A stretch of 64,000 nt of DNA, from the NCBI RefSeq assembly GCF_023822045.1, contig NZ_CP084712.1, positions 2,852,001 through 2,916,000 on the forward strand. The letters are read 5' to 3'. Every line of letters begins with the position of its first letter. Within the stretch, counting starts at the first letter, position 1. The stretch is from Sphingopyxis sp. USTB-05 (lineage in GTDB: Bacteria > Pseudomonadota > Alphaproteobacteria > Sphingomonadales > Sphingomonadaceae). This document shows positions 46,955 through 55,536 of the stretch, piece by piece. Position numbers and translations under genes: made by a program. Below the pieces are notes generated by a model, which worked only from the letters and a program-made list of their open reading frames with translations, made no database searches and was not told where the DNA came from.

Positions 46955-47667
46955 CTTGCTGCAACCAGATAGTTGAGCGCCTCGCTGCCGCCGAGTTTGA
47001 AGCCTTTTGCCGCCGACGGCGACAGGCCGGTACGGTCGATAACTTCCAGCCCCGCGCCTTCGAGCAATTTCGTCAATTCCTCGGGCTTCAGAAACTGGTC
47101 CCAATCGTGCGTGCCGCGCGGCACCGCGCCGACACGCTCGGCCGCCTCGACGAGGAGCAGCTTCGACAACATCGTCCGGTTCGGGGTCGACAGGATCATC
47201 AGCCCACCGGGCGCAAGCCGCGCCGCCAGTTCACCGATGAAGGCCGCGGGATCGGTCACATGCTCGACAACCTCCATCGAGGTCACGAGATCGAAGGTCG
47301 CGGGCGGCAGCGCGGCCAGTTCACCGGCAAAATAGGTGATCGGCAGCCCCTGCCCAGCCGCATGATCGCGGGCGGCGGCAATATTTTCCGGCGCCGCATC
47401 GACGCCGGTAACCGTGGCGCCCATCCGTGCTAGCGGCTCGGCGAGCAGCCCGGCGCCGCAGCCGACATCGATCGCGCTCCGTCCTGCCAGCGCATGGCGC
47501 TCGCGCGCATCGACGTGCCAATGCGCGTCAATCTGTTCGCGGATATAGGCAAGGCGAACCGGATTGAGCTTATGCAGCATTGCCGAAGAACCGTGCGGAT
47601 CCCACCAGTCGGCGGCAAGCGCACCAAAATGGGCGGCTTCATTCGGATTGATCGTCGCGGCGCTCAT
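46942..47667 (-). CDS. ubiG: Ubiquinone biosynthesis O-methyltransferase
   Basis: 241 residues. Methylates two hydroxyl groups in ubiquinone synthesis. N-terminal FGALAADWWDPHGSSAMLHK then LNPVRLAYI are diagnostic; SAM motif AIDVGCGAGLLAEPLARMGA; later SMEVVEHVTDPAAF and THDWDQFLKPEEL. It is divergent from lysC. The upstream part of the open frame is not needed. Confidence 0.95.
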   Translation of the reverse strand: MSAATINPNEAAHFGALAADWWDPHGSSAMLHKLNPVRLAYIREQIDAHWHVDARERHALAGRSAIDVGCGAGLLAEPLARMGATVTGVDAAPENIAAARDHAAGQGLPITYFAGELAALPPATFDLVTSMEVVEHVTDPAAFIGELAARLAPGGLMILSTPNRTMLSKLLLVEAAERVGAVPRGTHDWDQFLKPEELTKLLEGAGLEVIDRTGLSPSAAKGFKLGGSEALNYLVAARWPG

Positions 47668-47828
47668 AAGGGTGCGATGTGGCACTCCGCCATCATCGGC
47701 GCAAGAAATTCTATCGTGCGCATAGGTTCTCACGCTTGCCATCGCCCTCCCCCTTCCGTAACGACGCGGGCGCCGCGGAAATGCTCGGAAAAGTTGCGGC
47801 GGAAACCAGATCAGGAAAGCGGGGCGAG

Positions 47829-49076
47829 ATGGCGCGGATCGTGATGAAATTCGGGGGCACGTCGATGGCGGGCACCGAGCGGATTCGCACCGTGGCGAAA
47901 CTCGTCGCGCGCGAAGTCGCCAATGGCAACGAAGTCGCCGTCGTCGTTTCCGCCATGGCGGGCGAGACCGACCGGCTCGTCAATTTCTGCCGCGAAGCCA
48001 ATCCGCGCTATGACCCCGCCGAATATGACGTCGTCGTCGCGGCGGGCGAACAGATCACTTCGGGCCTGCTGGCGCTGACGCTGCAGGCGATGGGCACGCC
48101 CGCGCGCAGCTGGCTCGGTTGGCAGCTCCCGATCCGCACCGAAGAGGCGCATGCCCGCGCGCGCATCGCCGACATCGACACCGGCGCGCTCGCCGCCGCG
48201 ATGGCAAAGGGCGAAGTCGCCGTGATCCCCGGCTTCCAGGGCATGATGGACGACGGCCGCGTCTCGACGCTTGGCCGCGGCGGTTCGGATACCAGCGCGG
48301 TCGCGGTCGCGGCAGCGCTGAAGGCCGATCGCTGCGACATCTATACCGACGTCGACGGCGTCTACACCACCGACCCACGCATCGTCGCGCGTGCGCGCAA
48401 GCTCGACTATGTCACCTATGAGGAAATGCTCGAACTCGCGAGTGTCGGCGCCAAGGTGCTCCAGACCCGTTCGGTCGGGCTCGCGATGAAGGAGGGCGTG
48501 CGCGTGCAGGTGCTCTCGAGCTTCGTCGAGGGCGACGAGGCTCCGAAAAAAGGCACGATGATCGTCAGCGACGAGGAAATAGAGGAACATCAGATGGAAC
48601 GGCAGCTGATCACCGGCATCGCCCACGACAAGAATGAAGCGAAGATCATCGTTACCCGCGTGCCCGACAAGCCGGGCGCGGTCGCGAACATCTTCGGCCC
48701 GCTCGCCGCGGCCGGGATCAACGTCGACATGATCATCCAGAATGTCGGCCGCGAAAAGGGTGAGACCGACGTGACCTTTACCGTTCCGGCCACCGACCTG
48801 CTCCGCTCGATCGACCTGCTGGAAGCCGCGAAGGAAAAGATCGGCTTCAACCGCATCATCAGCGATGACAAGGTCGCAAAGATCAGCGTCGTCGGCGTCG
48901 GCATGAAGAGCCACGCAGGCGTCGCGAGCACGATGTTCCGCGCGCTCGCCGATCGCGGCATCAACATCCAGGCGATCTCGACCAGCGAGATCAAGGTCAG
49001 CGTGCTGATCGACGAGGATGAAACCGAACTCGCGGTGCGTGTGCTGCACACCGCCTATGGGCTGGACGCCGACTAG
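47829..49076 (+). CDS. lysC: Aspartate kinase
   Basis: 415 residues. Phosphorylates aspartate, first step toward lysine, threonine and methionine. Kinase domain begins MARIVMKFGGTSMAG; TLGRGGSDTSAVAVAAALKA and ADRCDIYTDVDGVYTTDP are catalytic/binding blocks. Two ACT domains follow (PDKPGAVANIFGPLAAAGI; MKSHAGVASTMFRALADRGI), which give feedback inhibition. The frame is open upstream, but MARIVMKFGG is the family start. Confidence 0.96.
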   Translation: MARIVMKFGGTSMAGTERIRTVAKLVAREVANGNEVAVVVSAMAGETDRLVNFCREANPRYDPAEYDVVVAAGEQITSGLLALTLQAMGTPARSWLGWQLPIRTEEAHARARIADIDTGALAAAMAKGEVAVIPGFQGMMDDGRVSTLGRGGSDTSAVAVAAALKADRCDIYTDVDGVYTTDPRIVARARKLDYVTYEEMLELASVGAKVLQTRSVGLAMKEGVRVQVLSSFVEGDEAPKKGTMIVSDEEIEEHQMERQLITGIAHDKNEAKIIVTRVPDKPGAVANIFGPLAAAGINVDMIIQNVGREKGETDVTFTVPATDLLRSIDLLEAAKEKIGFNRIISDDKVAKISVVGVGMKSHAGVASTMFRALADRGINIQAISTSEIKVSVLIDEDETELAVRVLHTAYGLDAD

Positions 49077-49079
49077 GCT

Positions 49080-49664
49080 TTATTCGGCCGCGAGCGGCTG
49101 CAGTTCGCCGCCCGCGCGGCGGCGCAGCCGTGCCTGCCCGATGAAGTGCACGACCGCGACGTGGACCGCGAAAAGGCCGAATTTCGACGCCAGCGGGAAA
49201 ATCCCGATAAACAGCGGCCACCATGCGGTAAAGAACAGCGCGACGACGAGGTTCAGCCCCGCGCTCGCGAACATCAGCGCCGCCCAGAGCATCCCGAACC
49301 GGTCCATGACATCGCCGACGAGTTCTAGCTGTTCAGGCAATATATAGCGATTGAGCCAGCCGCGACGGAGCATCACCGACCCGACGATCAGGTAGACAAT
49401 CGTCGGCTTGGCCATCACGAAGCGCGGATCGCCGGTAAAGAGGGTCGCGGCGGCGGTGAGCAATACCGACGCCAGGCTGATCCATTGCAGCGCCGCGACC
49501 TTCTTGCCGCGCGCCAATTCATAACCGACGACGCCAAGCGCAACGACGGTCCCGGCGATCGTCGCAGGGACGATCCCCGCGCCGGCAACGAGCAGCACCG
49601 CAAAAACGAGCACGCCGAGCGAGTCGAACAGCATCGGTCCGAGAGCGTAGAGCAAGGTTTTCAT
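49080..49664 (-). CDS. yciB: YciB/IspZ-type inner-membrane septation protein
   Basis: 194 residues, five or six membrane helices, with the family phrases LGPMLFDSLGVLVFAVLL, FTGDPRFVMAKPTIVYLIVG and VMDRFGMLWAALMFASAGLN. YciB is linked to cell envelope synthesis and division in enterobacteria. GGCGG directly precedes the ATG. It lies convergent to lysC with four bases between. Confidence 0.9.
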   Translation of the reverse strand: MKTLLYALGPMLFDSLGVLVFAVLLVAGAGIVPATIAGTVVALGVVGYELARGKKVAALQWISLASVLLTAAATLFTGDPRFVMAKPTIVYLIVGSVMLRRGWLNRYILPEQLELVGDVMDRFGMLWAALMFASAGLNLVVALFFTAWWPLFIGIFPLASKFGLFAVHVAVVHFIGQARLRRRAGGELQPLAAE

Positions 49665-49782
49665 CCGCCTGTCCTTTCCGACTCAATGTTATCGACGTAA
49701 ACATTGATCGCGGACGGGCGCGAGGTCAAGGATAAATTGACGCTGTTAACATGATATGCGGTGAAGCGCGCCTGGGCGGCGA

Positions 49783-50904
49783 TCAGCTACGAAGCCGGAC
49801 CTTCGCCGTCACCGACAGGCCCGGGCGCAGTTCGGCGAGCGCCGCCTGCCCCGGATCGAGCCGGATGCGCACCCCTACGCGCTGGACGATCTTGGTGAAA
49901 TTGCCCGATCCGGGCTCAAACGGCAGCAAGGTGAACTCGCTGCCCGATCCCGGGGCGAGACTTTCGACCGTGCCGCGCAGCGTTTCGCCCAGCGCATCGA
50001 CATAGACATCGGCCTTTTGCCCCGGGCGCATCTCGCGCGTTTGCGTTTCCTTGAAATTGGCGACGACATAGATCGAGCGCACCGGCACGACCGAAAGCAG
50101 CCGCGATCCCGGCTGGACATAGTCGCCGACCTGGATGCGCCGGTTGCCGACGACGCCGTCGATCGGCGCTGCGACGAGCGTATGTCCGCGATCGAGCTTC
50201 GCCAGTGCGAGCGCGGCGCGCGCCTTCGCCGCCTCGGCTTCGGCCGCCCTGACCTGCGCCGACAGGATCGGCCCCTTGGCGCGCGTCACCGCCGCCGCCT
50301 CGACACTCGCGCCCAGATCGGCGCGCGAGCGCTGTGCTGCCGACGCCGCGCCGACCGCGGTCGCCGACACCTGCTCGGCATCGCGCTTCGTCACGAAGCC
50401 GTCGACGAGCAGCGCATTGTAACGCCGCCGGTCCTCGGCCGCGCGCGCAAATTCGGCATCGGCGGCGGCGATCTGCGTATTCACCGAACGGATCTGCGCC
50501 GCCGCAAGCTTCTGCTCGGCGCCCAGCGAGGCGAGCGTCGCGCGCGCCGTCGCGACCTGTGCATCGGCATCGGCGACCGCGGCCTCGGCCGCCATCAACC
50601 GCGAGTCATAATCGCGCACGTCGATGCGGACGAGCGGATCGCCCGCCTTCACCGCCTGATTGTCCTTCACCAGCACCGCGGTAACCAGCCCGCCGACGCG
50701 CGGCGCCACCTCGCTGGCGTCCGCCTGCAGATAGGCGTTGTCGGTCGACTCCGCGCTGCGCGGCGACAATATCCACCATGTACCGAGCGCGGCGATGACG
50801 AGCGCAACAAGCCCGACCTTCCACGCCTTTTTCGGCAGCGCGATCCCGCGGCGCCCGATTTCCTTGGCCGGCGCTTCGGCCTCGATCGTCATCGGCGCGT
50901 TCAT
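49783..50904 (-). CDS. HlyD/EmrA-type membrane fusion protein
   Basis: 373 residues. An N-terminal helix (LVALVIAALGTWWILSP), the biotinyl-lipoyl-like domain beginning VAPRVGGLVTAVLVKDNQAV, a long alpha-helical hairpin rich in Ala, Arg and Gln, then the barrel part (TLVAAPIDGVVGNRRIQVGD, QKADVYVDALGETLRG). Links an inner-membrane pump to the outer membrane. ATGA overlap with the thioesterase gene. The EmrB-type partner is transcribed divergently across the regulatory region. Confidence 0.92.
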   Translation of the reverse strand: MNAPMTIEAEAPAKEIGRRGIALPKKAWKVGLVALVIAALGTWWILSPRSAESTDNAYLQADASEVAPRVGGLVTAVLVKDNQAVKAGDPLVRIDVRDYDSRLMAAEAAVADADAQVATARATLASLGAEQKLAAAQIRSVNTQIAAADAEFARAAEDRRRYNALLVDGFVTKRDAEQVSATAVGAASAAQRSRADLGASVEAAAVTRAKGPILSAQVRAAEAEAAKARAALALAKLDRGHTLVAAPIDGVVGNRRIQVGDYVQPGSRLLSVVPVRSIYVVANFKETQTREMRPGQKADVYVDALGETLRGTVESLAPGSGSEFTLLPFEPGSGNFTKIVQRVGVRIRLDPGQAALAELRPGLSVTAKVRLRS

Positions 50905-51317
50905 GGCTGGATCACCAACAGGGTCGATGTCGCCGTCGCAAGGATACGCCCTGCCTCGTCGGTGATCTTCGCCTCGGTATAGGCGACCCGGCGGCCGATC
51001 GAGATCACCCGCCCCTCGGCGCGCACCTTGCCGGTCTTTTCGGTCATGGCCTTCAGATAGGAGGTCTTGAGCTCGAGCGTCGTCATCGACTGCCCCTCCT
51101 CAAGCTTGGTCACGACCGCGATCCCGCATGCGGAATCGAGCAAGGTCGCTGCATAACCGCCGTGGACAGTCCCCTGCGGATTATAATGTTCGGGGCCCGG
51201 CACGCCTTCGAACGCCGCCCAGCCATCGCCGGCATCGACCAGCTGAAAACCCAGCGTATGCCCGATCGGTGGGCGGCCGCCCGATGCAATCAGTCCCTGC
51301 ACCCGCGCGAGCGTCAT
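50901..51317 (-). CDS. PaaI-family (hotdog) acyl-CoA thioesterase
   Basis: 138 residues. Hotdog-fold motif NPQGTVHGGYAATLLDSACG with the catalytic HGG(x)6-LDSA layout of PaaI-type thioesterases; TLELKTSYLKAM and YTEAKITDEAGRILATATST follow. Both ends overlap neighbours by ATGA. Occurrence between repressor and pump gene suggests it helps deal with a CoA-linked or hydrophobic substrate, an inference only. Confidence 0.88.
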   Translation of the reverse strand: MTLARVQGLIASGGRPPIGHTLGFQLVDAGDGWAAFEGVPGPEHYNPQGTVHGGYAATLLDSACGIAVVTKLEEGQSMTTLELKTSYLKAMTEKTGKVRAEGRVISIGRRVAYTEAKITDEAGRILATATSTLLVIQP

Positions 51318-51907
51318 TGTGCGACCTCCAGCCCATAGCGTGCCACGATGCTGGCGTGGGTATCGGCGAGCATCGCGTCGGAAAGCGCCGGATCGCCAAC
51401 CGCCCGCGCGAGCGCGACACCGCCAACGAGCTGCGCAAGCAGCGCGTGCGATTCGGCCCGCGCGTCCGCAAAGCCCAGCTTCGCGAGCGGTCCGGCCAGC
51501 CGGCTCGCAATCCCCTCGACCCCGGCGCCGAAACGATTGCGCGTCGCGGGCTGCGACCGTGCGAAATCGCCCGACAGCGTCGGCAGCGGGCAGCCCCGGT
51601 CGCGCCCGTCGCGATGCGCGGGCGACAGGTAGAAATCGATATAGGCACGCAGGACGCCGCGCGGTTCGCCGTCATGGTCGATCCGGTCGCTGCGCACGCG
51701 CGCATCGGCGAACATCGTACCGATCGCCTCCTTCACCAGCGCGTCCTTCGACGGAAAATGGGCATAGAAGCCGCCATGGGTCAGCCCCGCGCGCGCCATG
51801 ATTCCCGCCACGGCGACATTGTCCGGTCCCTTCGCGCGAATCTCCTTCGCCGCCTCTTTCAGCACCCGTTCGCGGGTCTCTGCCTTGTGCTCGGTTGAAT
51901 AGCGCAC
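51314..51907 (-). CDS. TetR/AcrR-family transcriptional repressor
   Basis: 197 residues. N-terminal helix-turn-helix (AGIMARAGLTHGGFYAHFPS then KDALVKEA) and an all-helical ligand domain. GTG start with AAAGGAGACGCAA upstream. It heads the operon with the thioesterase and HlyD genes and is divergent from the DHA2 pump gene. A palindrome in the 55-base gap is the likely operator for both directions. Confidence 0.93.
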   Translation of the reverse strand: MRYSTEHKAETRERVLKEAAKEIRAKGPDNVAVAGIMARAGLTHGGFYAHFPSKDALVKEAIGTMFADARVRSDRIDHDGEPRGVLRAYIDFYLSPAHRDGRDRGCPLPTLSGDFARSQPATRNRFGAGVEGIASRLAGPLAKLGFADARAESHALLAQLVGGVALARAVGDPALSDAMLADTHASIVARYGLEVAQ

Positions 51908-51920
51908 TTGCGTCTCCTTT

Positions 51921-51935
51921 TATATGACGCATATA
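51921..51935. promoter_or_regulatory. Probable TetR-family operator
   Basis: Inverted repeat TATATG-ACG-CATATA in the centre of the divergent gap between the repressor and the efflux gene. It can block both promoters. Confidence 0.65.
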
Positions 51936-51962
51936 ATATAAAGACGACAGGACACAAGACCC

Positions 51963-53576
51963 ATGGCCTCCATCCCGCTTTCTCCCGCCGCCGGCGCCGC
52001 TTCGGACGACGCACCGTTCAACCCGGCGGCGATGCCCGACGCACGGAAATATCTGATCTTTGCCGTGATGGCGTTCGGCCAGTTCATGGCGCTGATCGAC
52101 ATCCAGATCGTCGCTGCTTCCCTGAACGAGGTGCAGGCGGGGCTCAGCGCCGGACCCGACGAAATAAGCTGGGTACAGACTGCCTATCTGATGGCCGAAC
52201 TGGTGATGATCCCCTTCTCTGCCTTCCTCGCGCAGGCGCTCTCGACGCGCTGGCTGTTCGCGGCGTCGGCGGGGCTGTTCACGATCGCAAGCATACTGTG
52301 CGGCCTCGCGTGGAGCATCGAATCGATGATCCTTTTCCGCGCCGTGCAGGGCTTTGTCGGCGGCGCGATGATCCCGACCGTCTTCGCGACGGGATATATG
52401 CTGTTCGAGGGCAAGCAGCGCGCAATGATCCCCGCGATCCTCGGCATGGTGTCGGTGCTGGCCCCGACGCTTGGCCCGACGGTCGGCGGCTGGATCACCG
52501 ATGCGATGGGCTGGCGCTGGGTCTTTTTCATCAACGTCCTGCCCGGCGCGATGGTGACGCTCGCGATCCTGGCGCTCGTCCGCATCGACAAGCCGAACCT
52601 GCCGATGCTGCGCCGTATCGACTGGGTGCATCTCGCCTCGATGGCGGTGTTCCTCGCGGGACTGGAGTTCGTGCTGGAGGAGGGACCGAAGCACGACTGG
52701 TTCAGCGAGCCCGAAATCGCGATCGGCGCCTGGATGTCATTCGTCGCCTTTGGCCTCTTCCTCGAACGCTCCTTCCGTTCGGACGGGCCGATCGTCAGGC
52801 TCACGCCATTCCGCAAACCGACCTTTGTCTTCGCCTGCGTCTTCAATCTCGTGATCGGCTTCGGCCTCTATGCCAGCACCTATCTCGTTCCGATCTTCCT
52901 CGGCCGCGTGCAGGGCTATAACGCCTCCGAAATCGGGACGACGGTCTTCGTTTCGGGCCTCGCCCAACTCCTCGGCGTCCCGATCGCCGCGGCATTGTCG
53001 CAAAAGGTCGACCAGCGCATCGTCATCACCTTCGGGCTCAGCCTCTTCGCGCTCGGCCTCTGGATGTTCAGCTTCATGACCCCCGAATGGGGTTTCGCCG
53101 CACTCTTCTGGCCCCAGGTCGTGCGCAGCTTCGCGATCATGCTGTGCATCGTGCCCTCGGTCGGCCTTGCGCTGGGCAATTTCGAGGGGCCCGAACTCCG
53201 CTACGCCTCGGGCCTGTTCAACCTGATGCGCAACCTTGGCGGCGCGATCGGCATCGCGCTCGTCAACACCTGGCTCAGCGACAATCTGCGCATCCATATG
53301 CTGCGCCTGTCGGAAGCATTGGGCCGCTCGGCCGACGCCGCGAACGAAGCCGCGGCGGGGCTGGCGCAGCATATTGGCCGTTATGTGTCCGACCCCGCGC
53401 TCGCGCAGCAGATGGCAGAGGGCACGCTCGGCCGCATCGTCGGCCGCGAGGCGCTGACGCTGGCTTTCGACGACGTCTTTCGCCTGATGGCATATCTGTT
53501 CCTGGCGGCGCTGGTGATGGTCCCCTTTTGCAAGCCGCCCCCGATCGGCGGCCCCGCGCCGAAGGACGCGCATTAG
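51963..53576 (+). CDS. DHA2-family (EmrB-type) drug:H+ antiporter
   Basis: 537 residues, about 14 membrane helices. Early motif GQFMALIDIQIVAASLNEVQ, with the D-x-Q-I-V sequence of DHA2 transporters, and MVSVLAPTLGPTVGGWITDA (motif C-like). With the divergent HlyD-type subunit it should form a tripartite efflux pump. The gene is followed by 118 bases without another gene. Confidence 0.93.
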   Translation: MASIPLSPAAGAASDDAPFNPAAMPDARKYLIFAVMAFGQFMALIDIQIVAASLNEVQAGLSAGPDEISWVQTAYLMAELVMIPFSAFLAQALSTRWLFAASAGLFTIASILCGLAWSIESMILFRAVQGFVGGAMIPTVFATGYMLFEGKQRAMIPAILGMVSVLAPTLGPTVGGWITDAMGWRWVFFINVLPGAMVTLAILALVRIDKPNLPMLRRIDWVHLASMAVFLAGLEFVLEEGPKHDWFSEPEIAIGAWMSFVAFGLFLERSFRSDGPIVRLTPFRKPTFVFACVFNLVIGFGLYASTYLVPIFLGRVQGYNASEIGTTVFVSGLAQLLGVPIAAALSQKVDQRIVITFGLSLFALGLWMFSFMTPEWGFAALFWPQVVRSFAIMLCIVPSVGLALGNFEGPELRYASGLFNLMRNLGGAIGIALVNTWLSDNLRIHMLRLSEALGRSADAANEAAAGLAQHIGRYVSDPALAQQMAEGTLGRIVGREALTLAFDDVFRLMAYLFLAALVMVPFCKPPPIGGPAPKDAH

Positions 53577-53694
53577 CCGAAAAAATCGGGAAGTTCATCG
53601 AAAACAACTGGTTGCAAACAAGCGTTTGCGCTGCAAAACCGCGCATCGAATGCCGGGGGCCTCGGGACCAGCCCAATACCAAACAGAGGATAAA

Positions 53695-54378
53695 ATGCGA
53701 ATAGAAGGCAATTATGCGGACGATGGTTATGCGACAATCAGGGGCCTGATCCCTCCAGAGGTTGCCACGAATCTCTTCAAGCAATTGCAGATGGACCTTC
53801 AGGGTGCGGGAAAATCTTTCGACACCTTTGCCAAGTCGCACCAGCTGTCGAAGCAGCGGACGGTCGATATCTCGGGCCATTTCTACCGCCCGCTGACCAC
53901 CTTCCTCTGGGGTCTTACGCCGATCGTCAGCGAACTGACCGGGGCCGACCTGCTGCCAAGCTACGACTATTTTCGTATCTATCAGAAGGACGATATCTGC
54001 CGCGTCCATTCGGACCGCCCTTCGTGCGAGCACAGCGTCTCACTCACGCTTGCCTATAGCGACGATGTGCCGTGGCCGCTCGAAGTCGGCTCCGTGCCGG
54101 TCGAAGGCGAAGGCCCGTGCGTCGATGATTTCGGCGACGAGCCCTATACCGCGGTGGCGATGCAGCCCGGCGACGCGGTGCTATACCGCGGCATCGACCT
54201 GCGCCACGGCCGGACGATGCCCAACCCCAACCGATGGTCCGCACACCTCTTCCTGTTCTGGGTCGAGCGCAACGGCGATTTCGCGCAACATGCCTTCGAC
54301 GAACAGCGCCTGAAGTCGGAACTGCAGCGGGTCGGCAATCTGCAACCCCGCGCAGACCCGATCACGGCCAGAGCCTGA
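53695..54378 (+). CDS. 2-oxoglutarate/Fe(II)-dependent oxygenase-like protein
   Basis: 227 residues. Metal site visible as H105-x-D107 (CRVHSDRPSCEHS) and distal H171 (IDLRHGR), with an Arg about 9 residues after it, the double-stranded beta-helix pattern. The strand YFRIYQKDDICRVHSD is typical. The substrate is unknown; relatives include prolyl-hydroxylase-like and tailoring enzymes. AGAGGA lies upstream of the ATG; an ATG 69 bases earlier in frame is unlikely. Confidence 0.8.
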   Translation: MRIEGNYADDGYATIRGLIPPEVATNLFKQLQMDLQGAGKSFDTFAKSHQLSKQRTVDISGHFYRPLTTFLWGLTPIVSELTGADLLPSYDYFRIYQKDDICRVHSDRPSCEHSVSLTLAYSDDVPWPLEVGSVPVEGEGPCVDDFGDEPYTAVAMQPGDAVLYRGIDLRHGRTMPNPNRWSAHLFLFWVERNGDFAQHAFDEQRLKSELQRVGNLQPRADPITARA

Positions 54379-54919
54379 TCAGGGTCCGGTAGCGACCGGA
54401 AGCGGACACTCCACCCAATCTAAACCGTTCGCATCGAGCGCAGTCGAGATGCCCATTGGGCTGGGCGTTTCGTCGATGGGTGTCTCGACTTCGCTCGACA
54501 CGAACGGAGAAAGGGCGGAGCTCAAAGCGACCGGTTGCAGACCTCCCCATCATCGTCACCCTCGAACGCGACACGTGGCTCGTTCGACTTGATCCGGGGT
54601 CCCGCTTGAAGTCGAAGCCAGTGGGCGCCTCAAAGAAGCGGGATCCCGGGTCAAGCCCGGGATGACGGAGGGGGGCGACAAAACGACCGCTCACCACCCC
54701 CCAGCAGCCACACCGCCCTGTCCGCGCCGCGAATAATCAGTAGGGGCTTGGTTTCCCATTTCCGAAACACCATCTGAACGACATGGGGCCCGCGCAGCCG
54801 CCCGAACGCCCGTTTCCGCCAAAAGCGCAGCGGGTTACGCAGGGAAGGTTCGGCTTAGGTTCATCTCGGCGCGCCAATCTGCGCCGCAGGGGATATGGGG
54901 CCTGGGAACGCGATTGATA
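54379..54919. other. Gene-free stretch with repeat copy 1
   Basis: The first half is the dispersed repeat described separately plus a GGATCCCGGGTCAAGCCC-type palindrome. After 54670 I see no structure of note until the next gene's leader. Confidence 0.7.
54393..54606. repeat. 214-bp intergenic repeat, copy 1
   Basis: Matches copy 2 at 58725-58938 with about two mismatches (GGAAGCG/GGGAGCG and CCATTGG/CCATCGG) and no gaps. It contains an imperfect inverted repeat between the sequences GAGCGCAGTCGAGATGCCC and GGGTGTCTCGACTTCGCTC. Confidence 0.93.
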
Positions 54920-55330
54920 ATGAAGACGACAGCCCGCCTCCTCATCCCCCTCTCCGCGATGCTCGCGCTCGCCGCGCCCGCGCTTGCGCAGGATGACGGC
55001 AGCCTCGCCCAGTCGGGCCATCCGCCGGAGCGCACCTCGGTGCTCTATACCTATGGCGACGAACCCTGCCCCGAACCGCAGGGCGACGAGATTGTGGTCT
55101 GCGCGCAGCAGCCCGAAACCGAACGCTACCGCGTCCCCAAGGAACTGCGCGAGGAGCTCAAGGAAGATGTTCCCGTCGGCGGCGGCAGTTGGGCCTCGGC
55201 GGTCGAGGGTTATGACAATGTCGCTCGCGCTACGCGCCCGAACAGTTGCTCGCCCGTCGGTTCCTACGGCTTCACCGGCTGCGCCGCCGCCGCGATGCGT
55301 CAGTGGTTCGAGGCGCGCCGCGCGCCCTGA
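54920..55330 (+). CDS. Exported Cys-containing protein of unknown function
   Basis: 136 residues. Signal peptide MKTTARLLIPLSAMLALAAP then ALAQ. The mature part contains four Cys in pairs (EPCPEPQGDEIVVCAQQP and NSCSPVGSYGFTGCAAAAMR), suggesting disulfides. From memory, the phrase GDEIVVCA(Q) recurs in small exported sphingomonad proteins. A TTG two codons upstream is the only alternative. Function unknown. Confidence 0.75.
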   Translation: MKTTARLLIPLSAMLALAAPALAQDDGSLAQSGHPPERTSVLYTYGDEPCPEPQGDEIVVCAQQPETERYRVPKELREELKEDVPVGGGSWASAVEGYDNVARATRPNSCSPVGSYGFTGCAAAAMRQWFEARRAP

Positions 55331-55536
55331 CTTTCGACTCGTCGCAAATACCCCGCACGGGGTATGACCCCCGTCTACATCGCTGATATCGGGCCGCTCA
55401 GAGGGACTTGATTGTGTGGGGCAATCGAAAACCGGGCGCGGTCACACCCGTGGCGCTGGCGTTCGGCTGGGGGATATCGGCGGCTAGCGACCCGCCGTCG
55501 GTATCCTTTCCAGGCCGCCGCGGCATCCGCCCCGTC

